9,329 nucleotides of DNA from Phycisphaerales bacterium. Lineage in GTDB: Bacteria > Planctomycetota > Phycisphaerae > Phycisphaerales > UBA1924. Made by a program: the position numbers and the translations under genes. Location: the NCBI GenBank assembly GCA_025453375.1, contig JALOQT010000067.1:1-9329 (forward strand), given 5' to 3'. This document shows, in pieces, positions 1 through 5,659 of this stretch. The notes beneath the pieces are model-generated. The model saw only the letters and a list, made by a program, of their open reading frames with translations, had not been told where the DNA came from and did not search any database. The number at the start of each line of letters is the position of its first letter. Position 1 is the first letter of the stretch.

Positions 1-5
1 CCGCA

Positions 6-1208
6 ATGCGCGGCGGGCGCGATCGCTCGGAGGTCTTCGCCGCCGTCACGTCCGCCACGGCAAATCTCGCGCGATCGATGCGACGCCTCCTCGCCTCGCT
101 CACCCCGCCGGTGGGCACTGCGGGCGAACTCGTTTCAGTCCTGGGCATTGATCAGCCTCTGGCGTGTGTGATCATCCGCGTGGCCAATGCAGGCTCGGCG
201 GCTGAGGCGGTGGAGTATCTACCGACGCTGAATCAGGTTCGTCGGGTGATTGATGCCGCCGCTGCCCGCACGTCGGCCAAGAGCCTCGCCGACGAAGCAC
301 GCAACGCGTTTGTCGAGTTTGAAACGCTCGCCCTGGACCTCGGCGGCGATCAGCGCGGCTTTGAATCACTCGTCAGCGAGCTCAGCGAGCAAGGCGTCCG
401 GCGCGTCGAGATGCAGCATCGACGCCAGACCTATCGCGGCAATGCTCACCTCTGGGGCGTCAACGCCCGTGCGATGATGATGCTCTGCGTGCTGAATCAA
501 TCCACCGTCGGCGGCAAGTTTGACATGGCCGCGGTGCTCGGCCTGGTCGGCGCCGTCGTGCGCCGTCCGTCACGGCCGATCGCCCTCTCCAGCCGCACGC
601 GCGTGCCGGGGCAGGATCGCGGCGCACCAGTCGTCCGCCCGCCCGAGCCCAGCGAGCGCCTGCAACTGCTGACGGAGTTCAGCACGATCGACCCGTCGGC
701 GGTCGTCGATCTGGAAGGCCTCGGCAGCGGGCACGCCGGCGTGCAGGGGATCGAGCTGCAGCACTTCGCCTTCCGCCCGCACGAGGCCGAGACGCTCTAT
801 CTGCTGCGTCAGGCGCCGCAGTGCCTGACGATCGCCGATGCGCCGTACTTCAGCATCGCGCCGTTCGTCTCCTGGCCGACGGAACTGATGCACATCGATC
901 TGGCGGTACCAGCGGGCGTCTCGCTGCCGGCCTCGGCGCGGGCGGCGATGTTCTGTAATCGCGATGATCCGCGCGGGGCGCAGACCTTTGAGCAGGTCGA
1001 CGCTGTGCCGCTGGCTGAGACCGTCGCCGTCGATCTCGACGCATCGGAGATCCGCCCCGCCCAGGAACTGCCCCGCCTGCCGGAGTTGTTCGCCAGCGTG
1101 CTGCAAAGCCAGGGCTGGCAGGGCACCCGCTTTGACTTCTACCGCCTGCGTGTCCCCTTCCCGGTGCTGCACTCGGTGCTGCGGATGATGGTCGACAGCC
1201 GGGGGTGA
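6..1208 (+). CDS. Uncharacterised 400-residue protein, possible N-terminal winged-helix-like region
   Basis: The frame is open from the left window edge and stops with TGA at 1206-1208. The first ATG is at 6, but the true start may lie outside the window because no in-frame stop separates it from the edge. I do not recognise the family. Residues about 20-75 are helical, with a segment (LASLTPPVGTAGELVSVLG) that looks like a winged helix-turn-helix; this is a weak impression. Residues about 75-140 are helical and charged, residues about 190-215 are a proline/arginine-rich linker, and the C-terminal half looks like a mixed alpha/beta domain. I see no signal peptide, membrane segment or catalytic motif, so a cytoplasmic protein is most likely. 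Codon usage is strongly GC-biased at the third position along the whole length, which supports real coding. A large minus-strand ORF opposite it is a shadow. Confidence 0.75.
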   Translation: MRGGRDRSEVFAAVTSATANLARSMRRLLASLTPPVGTAGELVSVLGIDQPLACVIIRVANAGSAAEAVEYLPTLNQVRRVIDAAAARTSAKSLADEARNAFVEFETLALDLGGDQRGFESLVSELSEQGVRRVEMQHRRQTYRGNAHLWGVNARAMMMLCVLNQSTVGGKFDMAAVLGLVGAVVRRPSRPIALSSRTRVPGQDRGAPVVRPPEPSERLQLLTEFSTIDPSAVVDLEGLGSGHAGVQGIELQHFAFRPHEAETLYLLRQAPQCLTIADAPYFSIAPFVSWPTELMHIDLAVPAGVSLPASARAAMFCNRDDPRGAQTFEQVDAVPLAETVAVDLDASEIRPAQELPRLPELFASVLQSQGWQGTRFDFYRLRVPFPVLHSVLRMMVDSRG

Positions 1209-1275
1209 GGGGTGGCGTGCCGCGCAGGTCAGCGATGGTGAAGTTCCTGGAGTGGATTCGGGGCCGCTCGAAGGG

Positions 1276-1295
1276 ATGATGACTCGACGCATCAT
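1276..1295. repeat. Short inverted repeat in the gap before the SUMF1-fold gene
   Basis: ATGATG and CATCAT flank an 8-nt loop in the 191-base gap between the first gene and the secreted protein gene. It could be a weak hairpin in the leader or an operator half-site. No T-run follows on either strand, so it is not a typical intrinsic terminator. The rest of this gap shows no clear promoter to me. Confidence 0.25.
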
Positions 1296-1387
1296 TGCGG
1301 CGCGATCATTGCAGTGTCCTCGGGCGTTTGCGACGATACACCTCTCCCGGCGGCGGTCGTGGCTGGGCATCCTCGCAGGGCAGACTC

Positions 1388-1392
1388 AAGGA
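1388..1392 (+). promoter_or_regulatory. Shine-Dalgarno site that decides the start at 1400
   Basis: AAGGA lies 7 nt before the ATG at 1400. The frame is open further upstream, with a first ATG at 1295, but only the 1400 start has a ribosome site and puts a signal peptide at the N terminus. Confidence 0.7.
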
Positions 1393-1399
1393 ACTCTGT

Positions 1400-2647
1400 A
1401 TGCAGATCAGTGGCGTGTTCGGTGCGCGAGCACAGTCCTGGGTGGCCGGGCAGTTGGCTTGCGGCGTGGGCGAGCGGGCGGCCACGCTGTCAGTCGTGGC
1501 GATCGCGACGCTGGCCATCGCGCGCAGCACAGCCCTCGCCCAGACCTTCCCGTTGCCCCCGGCTCCGGCGGGTGTCGAGGTCACGCGGTCGGAGGGGATT
1601 GAGTTTGTGACGATCAACCCGCCCGCGATCGGCACGCGCGGGTACAACCCGATCGCGGGGCCGGGGAGTGACGGGCGGACGAACTTCGGCACTGTCCCCC
1701 ACACCCAGCCCTACCGCATCGCGCGGACGGAGGTGACGAGTGATACGTGGGTGGATTTCTACAACGCCATAGGCCAGATGCCCTTTTCCGACCCAGCATT
1801 TGTGCAGGCCTCGTCGTTCTTTGGCAGTGGCGGAATCATCAGTTGGTCGGGGTTGCAAGACCGGTTCTTCCCCGGCCCGGGTGTCCGTTGGTACCTCCCC
1901 AATCCCACGACGGACAGCCGCGTTCCCGTCATGGGCATGAACTGGCGATTTGGTGCGATCTTCTGCAACTGGCTGCACAACGGCCGCACGACCAACCCGC
2001 AGCATCTGCTCAGCGGCGCGTATGACGTCAGCACCTTCGGCACCAACCCCGACGGCACATTCACCGATCAACTCACCCGCTCGCCGGGCGCCCGGTTCTG
2101 GCTTCCCTCGCTGGACGAATGGCTCACGGCCGCCCACTACGACCCCAATCGCCCTGGGCCAGACGGCACGCCCAACCAAGGCGGGTGGTGGCAGTTTCCG
2201 ACCAGCAGTGACACGGCACCGGTCCGTGGCCTGCCCGGGACGGTCAATGCGCTCGGGCAGCCGGCGCAGAGCAGCGCAGGGACGTTCATCGTCACGCCCG
2301 CGGGCTCCTATCCGCTGGCACAGTCCCCGTGGGGGTTGTTGGATGCGTCGGGCAACGCCGAGGAGTGGCTGGAGTCTGTCGCACTGCCCATAGCAGTGTT
2401 CCCTCAAGAGGTTCCCCTCCCGGGCGCACGCGGGCGACTGATTGACGGAGCTTCAATCTCGGGAACATCACTGCTCGGCAATACCGATCCTCTACTGGTG
2501 TATATCGGCTCTGCACCGCAGAATTCGACGAGCCTGTTTGGTCTCCGCATTGCCGCGGCCATCCCCGGTCCTTCGACTGCGGCGGTGTTCGCCGCGGGGT
2601 TGGCGGGCTTCGCGTGCCGAGCCAGGCGCCGCAGCCTTGATCGCTGA
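1400..2647 (+). CDS. Secreted SUMF1 (FGE-sulfatase fold) protein with PEP-CTERM-like sorting signal
   Basis: The product has 415 residues when started at the ATG with AAGGA in front. Residues 1-47 form a long signal peptide (hydrophobic core about 28-40, likely cut after ALA). Residues about 100-386 match the formylglycine-generating-enzyme fold: YRIARTEVTSDTW (105-117), PVMGMNWRFGAIFCNWL (176-192), FWLPSLDEWLTAAHY (233-247, the LPTEAEWE-like motif), GNAEEWLE (318-325, the GNVWEW-like motif) and GLRIAA (381-386) at the domain end. True sulfatase-activating enzymes carry a reactive cysteine pair near the domain end, with RCA where this protein has RIA. Those cysteines are absent, so this is probably a non-enzymatic surface or binding module; that last step is inference. 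Residues 388-411 read as a PEP-CTERM-type tail: IPGPST, a hydrophobic stretch, then RARRR. Such tails are processed by an exosortase/archaeosortase-like enzyme; none is in this window. No sulfatase gene is adjacent. Confidence 0.93.
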   Translation: MQISGVFGARAQSWVAGQLACGVGERAATLSVVAIATLAIARSTALAQTFPLPPAPAGVEVTRSEGIEFVTINPPAIGTRGYNPIAGPGSDGRTNFGTVPHTQPYRIARTEVTSDTWVDFYNAIGQMPFSDPAFVQASSFFGSGGIISWSGLQDRFFPGPGVRWYLPNPTTDSRVPVMGMNWRFGAIFCNWLHNGRTTNPQHLLSGAYDVSTFGTNPDGTFTDQLTRSPGARFWLPSLDEWLTAAHYDPNRPGPDGTPNQGGWWQFPTSSDTAPVRGLPGTVNALGQPAQSSAGTFIVTPAGSYPLAQSPWGLLDASGNAEEWLESVALPIAVFPQEVPLPGARGRLIDGASISGTSLLGNTDPLLVYIGSAPQNSTSLFGLRIAAAIPGPSTAAVFAAGLAGFACRARRRSLDR

Positions 2648-2783
2648 ACGGCACACCAAGGCCCCCGCGTGGACGCTCTGCGGCTTCGGCGAGCATCTGG
2701 CCGATCGCGCCAACGTTGCTCAGTGACGCCGTCGCCTTATCGCCACGGGAATGTGCCGCATCGTCACCCCGCAGCCCCCGCCA

Positions 2784-2887
2784 CTTCGTCGCTTCGTCGC
2801 TTCGTCGCTTCGTCGCTTCGTCGCTTCGCCACTTCGCCACTTCGTCGCTTCGTCGCTTCGTCGCTTCGTCGCTTCGTCGCTTCGTCG
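2784..2887. repeat. Tandem octamer array, 13 units of CTTCGTCG or CTTCGCCA
   Basis: Thirteen contiguous 8-bp units run without indels. Units 1-5 and 8-13 are CTTCGTCG, and units 6-7 (2824-2839) are the variant CTTCGCCA. A degenerate unit, CCCCGCCA, sits at 2776-2783 and a broken one follows at 2888. The array lies between the stop of the secreted SUMF1-fold gene and the terminator of the minus-strand RNA. Because 8 is not a multiple of 3, every frame on both strands stays open and gives an 8-residue periodic peptide (for example RRSDEATK on the minus strand). I treat these as artefacts, not genes. The array has no spacers and so is not a CRISPR. It looks like a slippage-generated microsatellite. 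Confidence 0.95.
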
Positions 2888-2911
2888 CTTGGCTTCCAAA
2901 CCACGATCCCC

Positions 2912-2949
2912 AAAAACGAAAAGCAGGGCGCCATCGTTGGACAGCGCCC
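2912..2949 (-). terminator. Rho-independent terminator of the minus-strand RNA
   Basis: On the minus strand GGGCGCTGTC pairs with GATGGCGCCC over 10 bp (two G-U wobbles) around a CAAC loop, followed by CTGCTTTTCGTTTTTGG. The T-rich run occurs only on the minus strand, so it ends leftward transcription. No protein gene lies directly upstream on that strand, which points to a non-coding transcript. Confidence 0.82.
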
Positions 2950-3170
2950 CGCTGGAGGAGAGAGAGATCAAACCCAGATTACCGAGGTTCACATTCTGAG
3001 TTCAAGTCTTGACTGTGAAGTTTGCAGATCAGGTCTCCTCACCTGAATCAGCCCGCATGATGACGACCGAAGGTCACACGCCGTGCGCTGCTTGCAAACC
3101 GCTGTCTTGACCTGAACCCTCCTCGGTACCAGGTGGTACACACACTCGCCGGGGCTTCTCGCCCTCGGGA
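2912..3170 (-). ncRNA. Candidate structured non-coding RNA, about 255 nt, class not recognised
   Basis: This interval has a promoter at one end, a strong intrinsic terminator at the other and no credible ORF. Complementary segments nest. ACCGAGG (3127-3121) pairs with CCUCGGU (2987-2981). GUUCAGGUC (3117-3109) pairs with GACUUGAAC (3008-3000), with one wobble. GUUUGCA (3099-3093) pairs with UGCAAAC (3026-3020). Inside these are a GACC/GGUC hairpin with a UUC(G) loop (3075-3065) and a hairpin pairing GAUUCAGGU with ACCUGAUC around a GAGGAG loop (3049-3027). Two further hairpins lie at the 5' end: GGGC/GCCC with loop GAGAA, and GUACC/GGUAC with loop ACCU. The loop GAGGAGA (3040-3034) is complementary to UCUCCUC (2961-2955), a possible pseudoknot. 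I compared it by eye with tmRNA, RNase P RNA, SRP RNA and 6S RNA and found none of their signature sequences. It could be a trans-acting regulator or a lineage-specific housekeeping RNA. Ends are estimated. Confidence 0.68.
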
Positions 3171-3176
3171 TGTACA

Positions 3177-3204
3177 AATATAGCACAACTCTCGGCACGT
3201 GCAA
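3177..3204 (-). promoter_or_regulatory. Extended -10 sigma-70-type promoter for the minus-strand RNA
   Basis: On the minus strand a -35-like TTGCAC (3204-3199) is separated by 16 nt from the -10 TATATT (3182-3177). TGC directly precedes the -10, giving an extended -10 (TGn). Initiation is expected near 3170. The surroundings are AT-richer than the flanking genes. This is the best housekeeping-type promoter I can see in the window. Confidence 0.65.
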
Positions 3205-3467
3205 GCGAATTTCGCAGGAATCTTGGAGGTCCACAAGTCGGTCTGAGAATCTTTGCGCTCCACCGCATGGCGACGATCCCTGTTCGCACAATGTGCGGAA
3301 GGCGTCTCGCGAGTCAGTGGTTATCGGTCTAATTGATCCTATTGGATACCGATCGCCACCCGGGTGGGTGGCCAATCCGGTCGGCGGCGATTCGGGCGGG
3401 GTGGCGGGCCTGGGCGTGGGGCGTGGGCTTCGGCGTGGTTGAATTGTGGATAACCGGCCTAATGACA
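3205..3467. other. Non-coding stretch right of the RNA promoter, with inverted repeats and one DnaA-box match
   Basis: I see no convincing protein gene here. A 90-codon plus-strand frame from 3170 runs across the promoter and has uncharacteristic codon use. Two inverted repeats occur: ATCGGT (3323-3328) with ACCGAT (3348-3353), and GCCACCC (3355-3361) with GGGTGGC (3366-3372) around a GGGT loop. The sequence at 3445-3453 is TGTGGATAA, the complement of the consensus DnaA box TTATCCACA. A single box without companions or an AT-rich unwinding element is not evidence of an origin. Confidence 0.4.
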
Positions 3468-3510
3468 CACCCCCATGCTGCCGCGCTGGTCGCGCGGGGG
3501 CATGGGGGTG
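3468..3510. terminator. Long 17-bp hairpin downstream of the Spy-like gene
   Basis: CACCCCCATGC (3468-3478) pairs perfectly with GCATGGGGGTG (3500-3510). Inside, CCGCGC (3481-3486) pairs with GCGCGG (3492-3497) around a TGGTC loop. It lies 47 bases past the stop codon of the minus-strand Spy-like gene, the usual place for a 3' stabilising or termination hairpin. No clear T-run follows on either strand, so its role as an intrinsic terminator is uncertain. Confidence 0.5.
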
Positions 3511-3557
3511 CAGGGGTGGTAGGAGATTAAGGAAGAGGGGCGAAGTCAGCCGTGGGC

Positions 3558-4703
3558 TTACTTCTTGTCGCCTTCGGGCTTTTTGCCCTCGGGCTTCTGG
3601 CCCTCTCGCTTCTGGCCGTCGGGGTTGCCGCGCTGGCCGCGGCCTTGGCGGTTGCCGCCTTCGCGCATGCGCTCGGCCATGCGCTGCAGGGCCTCGGCAC
3701 GCTCTTCGGCCGGGAGGGTTGAGAGGCGGCCGAGGATGCGGTCCTGGGCTTCCTTGGGCATCTTGGTCAGGCGGTCCTGGGCTTCCTTGGGCAGGCTGGC
3801 GAGGACTTCGGCGCGCTTGGCGTCGTCGAGCTTGGGCGGGGCCTCGCGGTTGCCTTCGCGGGCGGGCTTGGCGCCGTCCTTATTCCCGTCGCCCATGCGC
3901 TCGCGCAGCTTCTGGGCCTCGCGCTCCTTGTACTGCTGGTCGCGGCGTTCCAGGGCCTGCTTCTTGAAGGCGTCGACGCGCGTCTGCACGGCGGCTTGCT
4001 GCTCGCCGGTCAGCACGGCCCAGATCGCCGTCTTGGCGTCTTCGGCCTTGGGCGCGGCGTCGCGCAGTTCCTTGAGTTTGGCCATCATTTCCTGACGATC
4101 CGCATCGCTGAGCGGGGCGGGGCGGTCACCCTGGGGGCGGTCACCTTGCGGGCGCCCCCCCCCCTCGGGCGGGGCCATCATCGGGTCGCCCTCGCCGGCG
4201 GGACCGCGATCGCCGCGCGGTGCGCCGGTGCGATCAGTGCGCTGGCGGCGTTCGCCACGCTCGCCGCGGCCGCCGGGGCCCTGGCCGCCGAGGCCGGCTT
4301 CCCGCAGCATGCGGGCGGCTTCGGGGTGCTGCTTGGCGAAGGCCTCGACCTTCTCGCGATTCTCGTCCATGAACTTGCGCATCGCATCCATGTGGCCGGT
4401 GGAGATCTTCTCGATCTGCTCCTTCTGGGCGTCGCTGGCGCGGAGGTTTTCCGGCGCCTCGGGGCCGGTGGCCTCGCGCAGCATCCGCATGAAGGCGGGC
4501 AGCGGCACGTTGACCTCGCGGTTGCGCTGGTTCTGCTCGCCGAAGGACGTCGCGCCATCGGGCGTCGTGCGCGTCGGCACATCCGGGCCCTTGAGCGCAT
4601 CGCCCGGGTCCGTCGCGGCCAGGGCATGGCCGGCCAAGAGCGTCAGGGCGACGGTGAGCGAAAGGGTGCGGGTGAGCGTCAGTGATGCACGGTTGAGAGA
4701 CAT
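3558..4703 (-). CDS. Exported Spy/CpxP-like LTxxQ-motif protein, charged and low-complexity
   Basis: The product has 381 residues from the ATG at 4703, which has AGGAG 6 nt before it; the frame is open further upstream, but this start gives a proper signal peptide (1-30, LTVALTLLAGHALAA). After it come a helical segment (about 60-136, rich in Glu, Lys, Arg), a Gly/Arg/Pro-rich linker (138-196) with a tandem QGDRP repeat, and a second helical segment (197-270) containing AIWAVLTGEQQAAV. That segment includes LTGEQ at 231-235, the LTxxQ signature of the periplasmic Spy/CpxP family. Next is a duplicated PKEAQDR motif (305-322), and the end is very Lys/Gly/Glu-rich (EGQKPEGKKPEGDKK). There are no cysteines. 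Family knowledge suggests a periplasmic chaperone or stress-response role; the extensions make this a divergent planctomycete-type member, so function is inferred only loosely. The coding strand has a run of ten Gs (4164-4155) in the linker. Confidence 0.85.
   Translation of the reverse strand: MSLNRASLTLTRTLSLTVALTLLAGHALAATDPGDALKGPDVPTRTTPDGATSFGEQNQRNREVNVPLPAFMRMLREATGPEAPENLRASDAQKEQIEKISTGHMDAMRKFMDENREKVEAFAKQHPEAARMLREAGLGGQGPGGRGERGERRQRTDRTGAPRGDRGPAGEGDPMMAPPEGGGRPQGDRPQGDRPAPLSDADRQEMMAKLKELRDAAPKAEDAKTAIWAVLTGEQQAAVQTRVDAFKKQALERRDQQYKEREAQKLRERMGDGNKDGAKPAREGNREAPPKLDDAKRAEVLASLPKEAQDRLTKMPKEAQDRILGRLSTLPAEERAEALQRMAERMREGGNRQGRGQRGNPDGQKREGQKPEGKKPEGDKK
4155..4164 (-). repeat. 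G10 homopolymer inside the Spy-like coding region
   Basis: Ten consecutive C bases on the plus strand are a G10 run in the coding strand, encoding the PEGGGRP linker. Runs of this length are prone to slippage by polymerase and to sequencing error. As given the frame is intact. Confidence 0.9.
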
Positions 4704-4709
4704 GGTGGG

Positions 4710-4714
4710 CTCCT
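4710..4714 (-). promoter_or_regulatory. Shine-Dalgarno site fixing the Spy-like start
   Basis: AGGAG on the minus strand, 6 nt before the ATG at 4703. It supports this start over the upstream in-frame candidate at 4811. Confidence 0.65.
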
Positions 4715-4932
4715 GAAAGTGATGGTGATTGGTTCGTGATCCGTAGCGTTCTGCATCGAGCCAAACGCCGCCGGGGGTGGGATATTGCCCGGAGATTTCT
4801 TCTCCACGCAAGCTCGGGCGTTACAGACCGACCCCCGGGGCCGGGGCAGGGGGCGGGCCGCCGCGGGCAGTTGGGGAGCTGTTTGTGCGTGGATGCGTCG
4901 GCCCGCGGCGCGAGGAGCGCGCGGGAGGGGTT

Positions 4933-4949
4933 TCACGCGGCGCGCGTGA
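4933..4949. repeat. 7-bp inverted repeat between the 187-residue gene and the Spy-like gene
   Basis: TCACGCG and CGCGTGA flank a GCG loop, 44 bases downstream of the TAA that ends the 187-residue gene. It may be a weak 3' hairpin or an operator for the Spy-like gene, whose start is 230 bases further on. There is no adjacent T-run. The rest of this 289-base gap shows nothing else I can support. Confidence 0.35.
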
Positions 4950-4992
4950 TCGCCATGCTGACGGTCGAGCGTGATGGCTGCAAGCCGCGAAC

Positions 4993-5556
4993 TTACGCGG
5001 CGTGCTTGCCCGGGCCGCGATGCGGATTGGTCGGGCTGGTCGGCCCCGTCTGCGGCGTGATGCGGAAGCGGCGCTCCCACCCCTGCGGGCGGACGTTGCT
5101 CGGCGCGTCGGCCTTCTCGCGCCAGTCCTCGGCGTTGCGCAGTTGGATCTCGCTGGGCTGGGTCTTGCGATAGCCCAGCAGGCGGACGACTTCGAGTACG
5201 TCAGTCCAGGCGGGATAGGTCTTGTGGTTGCCGCGCTTGAACTCTTCGATCGCCATGACGAAGAGGAATTGCTCGTTGGTCAACTCGCCCTCTTCGGCGC
5301 GGCGGGAGAAGTCGCTGAGGCGGCGCCCGGCGCCGCGTGCACGCTCCAGCCCGCTGAGGCCCGCGGCGGCGAGCAGATCGCGCGAGACCTGCTCATGCGA
5401 GGCTGCTGAAGCATCGCTGTGCTGGCCAGTGGGGAAGGGCAGATGAGCGTCATCGCTGCCTGCGTCAGTCAGGTCATCATGCTCATCGCGCGGCTCGGGC
5501 TGGTTGCCCGGAAGATCGTGCGGAGGCGTGAACTGGTCGCTGGAATGGCTGGACAT
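4993..5556 (-). CDS. Uncharacterised 187-residue protein with conserved-looking helical core
   Basis: I chose the ATG at 5556, which has GGAG 5 nt upstream; an in-frame start at 5598 would add 14 residues with no ribosome site. Residues 1-55 are hydrophilic, rich in Asp, His and Ser and probably disordered. Residues about 57-150 form a compact helical core: LLAAAGLSGLERARGAGR, then ELTNEQFLFVMAIEEFKR and YPAWTDVLEVVRLLGYRK. The last 35 residues are Pro/Arg/Thr-rich. The core resembles short proteins I associate with planctomycetes, but I know of no assigned function. The pattern (acidic tail, helical core, basic C terminus) would suit a small DNA- or protein-binding factor; that is speculation. 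No signal peptide or membrane segment is present. It follows the acidic-protein gene on the same strand after 103 bases. Confidence 0.8.
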   Translation of the reverse strand: MSSHSSDQFTPPHDLPGNQPEPRDEHDDLTDAGSDDAHLPFPTGQHSDASAASHEQVSRDLLAAAGLSGLERARGAGRRLSDFSRRAEEGELTNEQFLFVMAIEEFKRGNHKTYPAWTDVLEVVRLLGYRKTQPSEIQLRNAEDWREKADAPSNVRPQGWERRFRITPQTGPTSPTNPHRGPGKHAA

Positions 5557-5659
5557 GGCGGCTCCGACGCTCGAGGCACAGGAAAGAACAGGACGCACCG
5601 TCCGTCTGCGTGCACCTTCGCGTCAGCGAGCAACCGGCACTCACCAGGCGGGGTGACGA

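Noticed and set aside
570..1370. 266-residue minus-strand ORF opposite the first gene
   Set aside because: Arg/Asp/His-rich composition typical of an antisense GC-rich frame; the plus frame has better codon bias.
1490..2407. 305-residue minus-strand ORF opposite the SUMF1-fold gene
   Set aside because: The plus strand encodes clear domain motifs, so this is a shadow.
2784..2887. CRISPR array
   Set aside because: Units are contiguous 8-mers with no spacers and no cas gene nearby.
2991..3015. tRNA T-arm-like GTTCAAGTC motif
   Set aside because: On the plus strand no flanking T-stem, anticodon arm or acceptor stem can be formed; its complement pairs well within the minus-strand RNA.
2720..3046. 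Several frames through the octamer array giving RRSDEATK or SSLRRFVA repeat peptides
   Set aside because: The 8-bp unit keeps all frames open on both strands; the peptides are products of the repeat and run into the RNA region with no ribosome site.
2912..3170. Assignment as tmRNA, RNase P RNA, SRP RNA or 6S RNA
   Set aside because: No tag-peptide ORF or tRNA-like ends, no GAGGAAAGUCC-type core, no SRP GGAAG/AGCAGCC core and no single long hairpin with central bubble; a covariance search is still needed to exclude them.
3170..3442. 90-codon plus-strand ORF across the RNA promoter
   Set aside because: No ribosome site, atypical codon use and no recognisable motif.
3445..3453. Replication origin
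   Set aside because: Only one DnaA box, no dnaA, dnaN or parA gene and no AT-rich unwinding region.
3996..4685. 229-residue plus-strand ORF opposite the Spy-like gene
   Set aside because: Ala/Gly/Leu-rich antisense frame; the minus frame has a signal peptide, LTxxQ motif and ribosome site.
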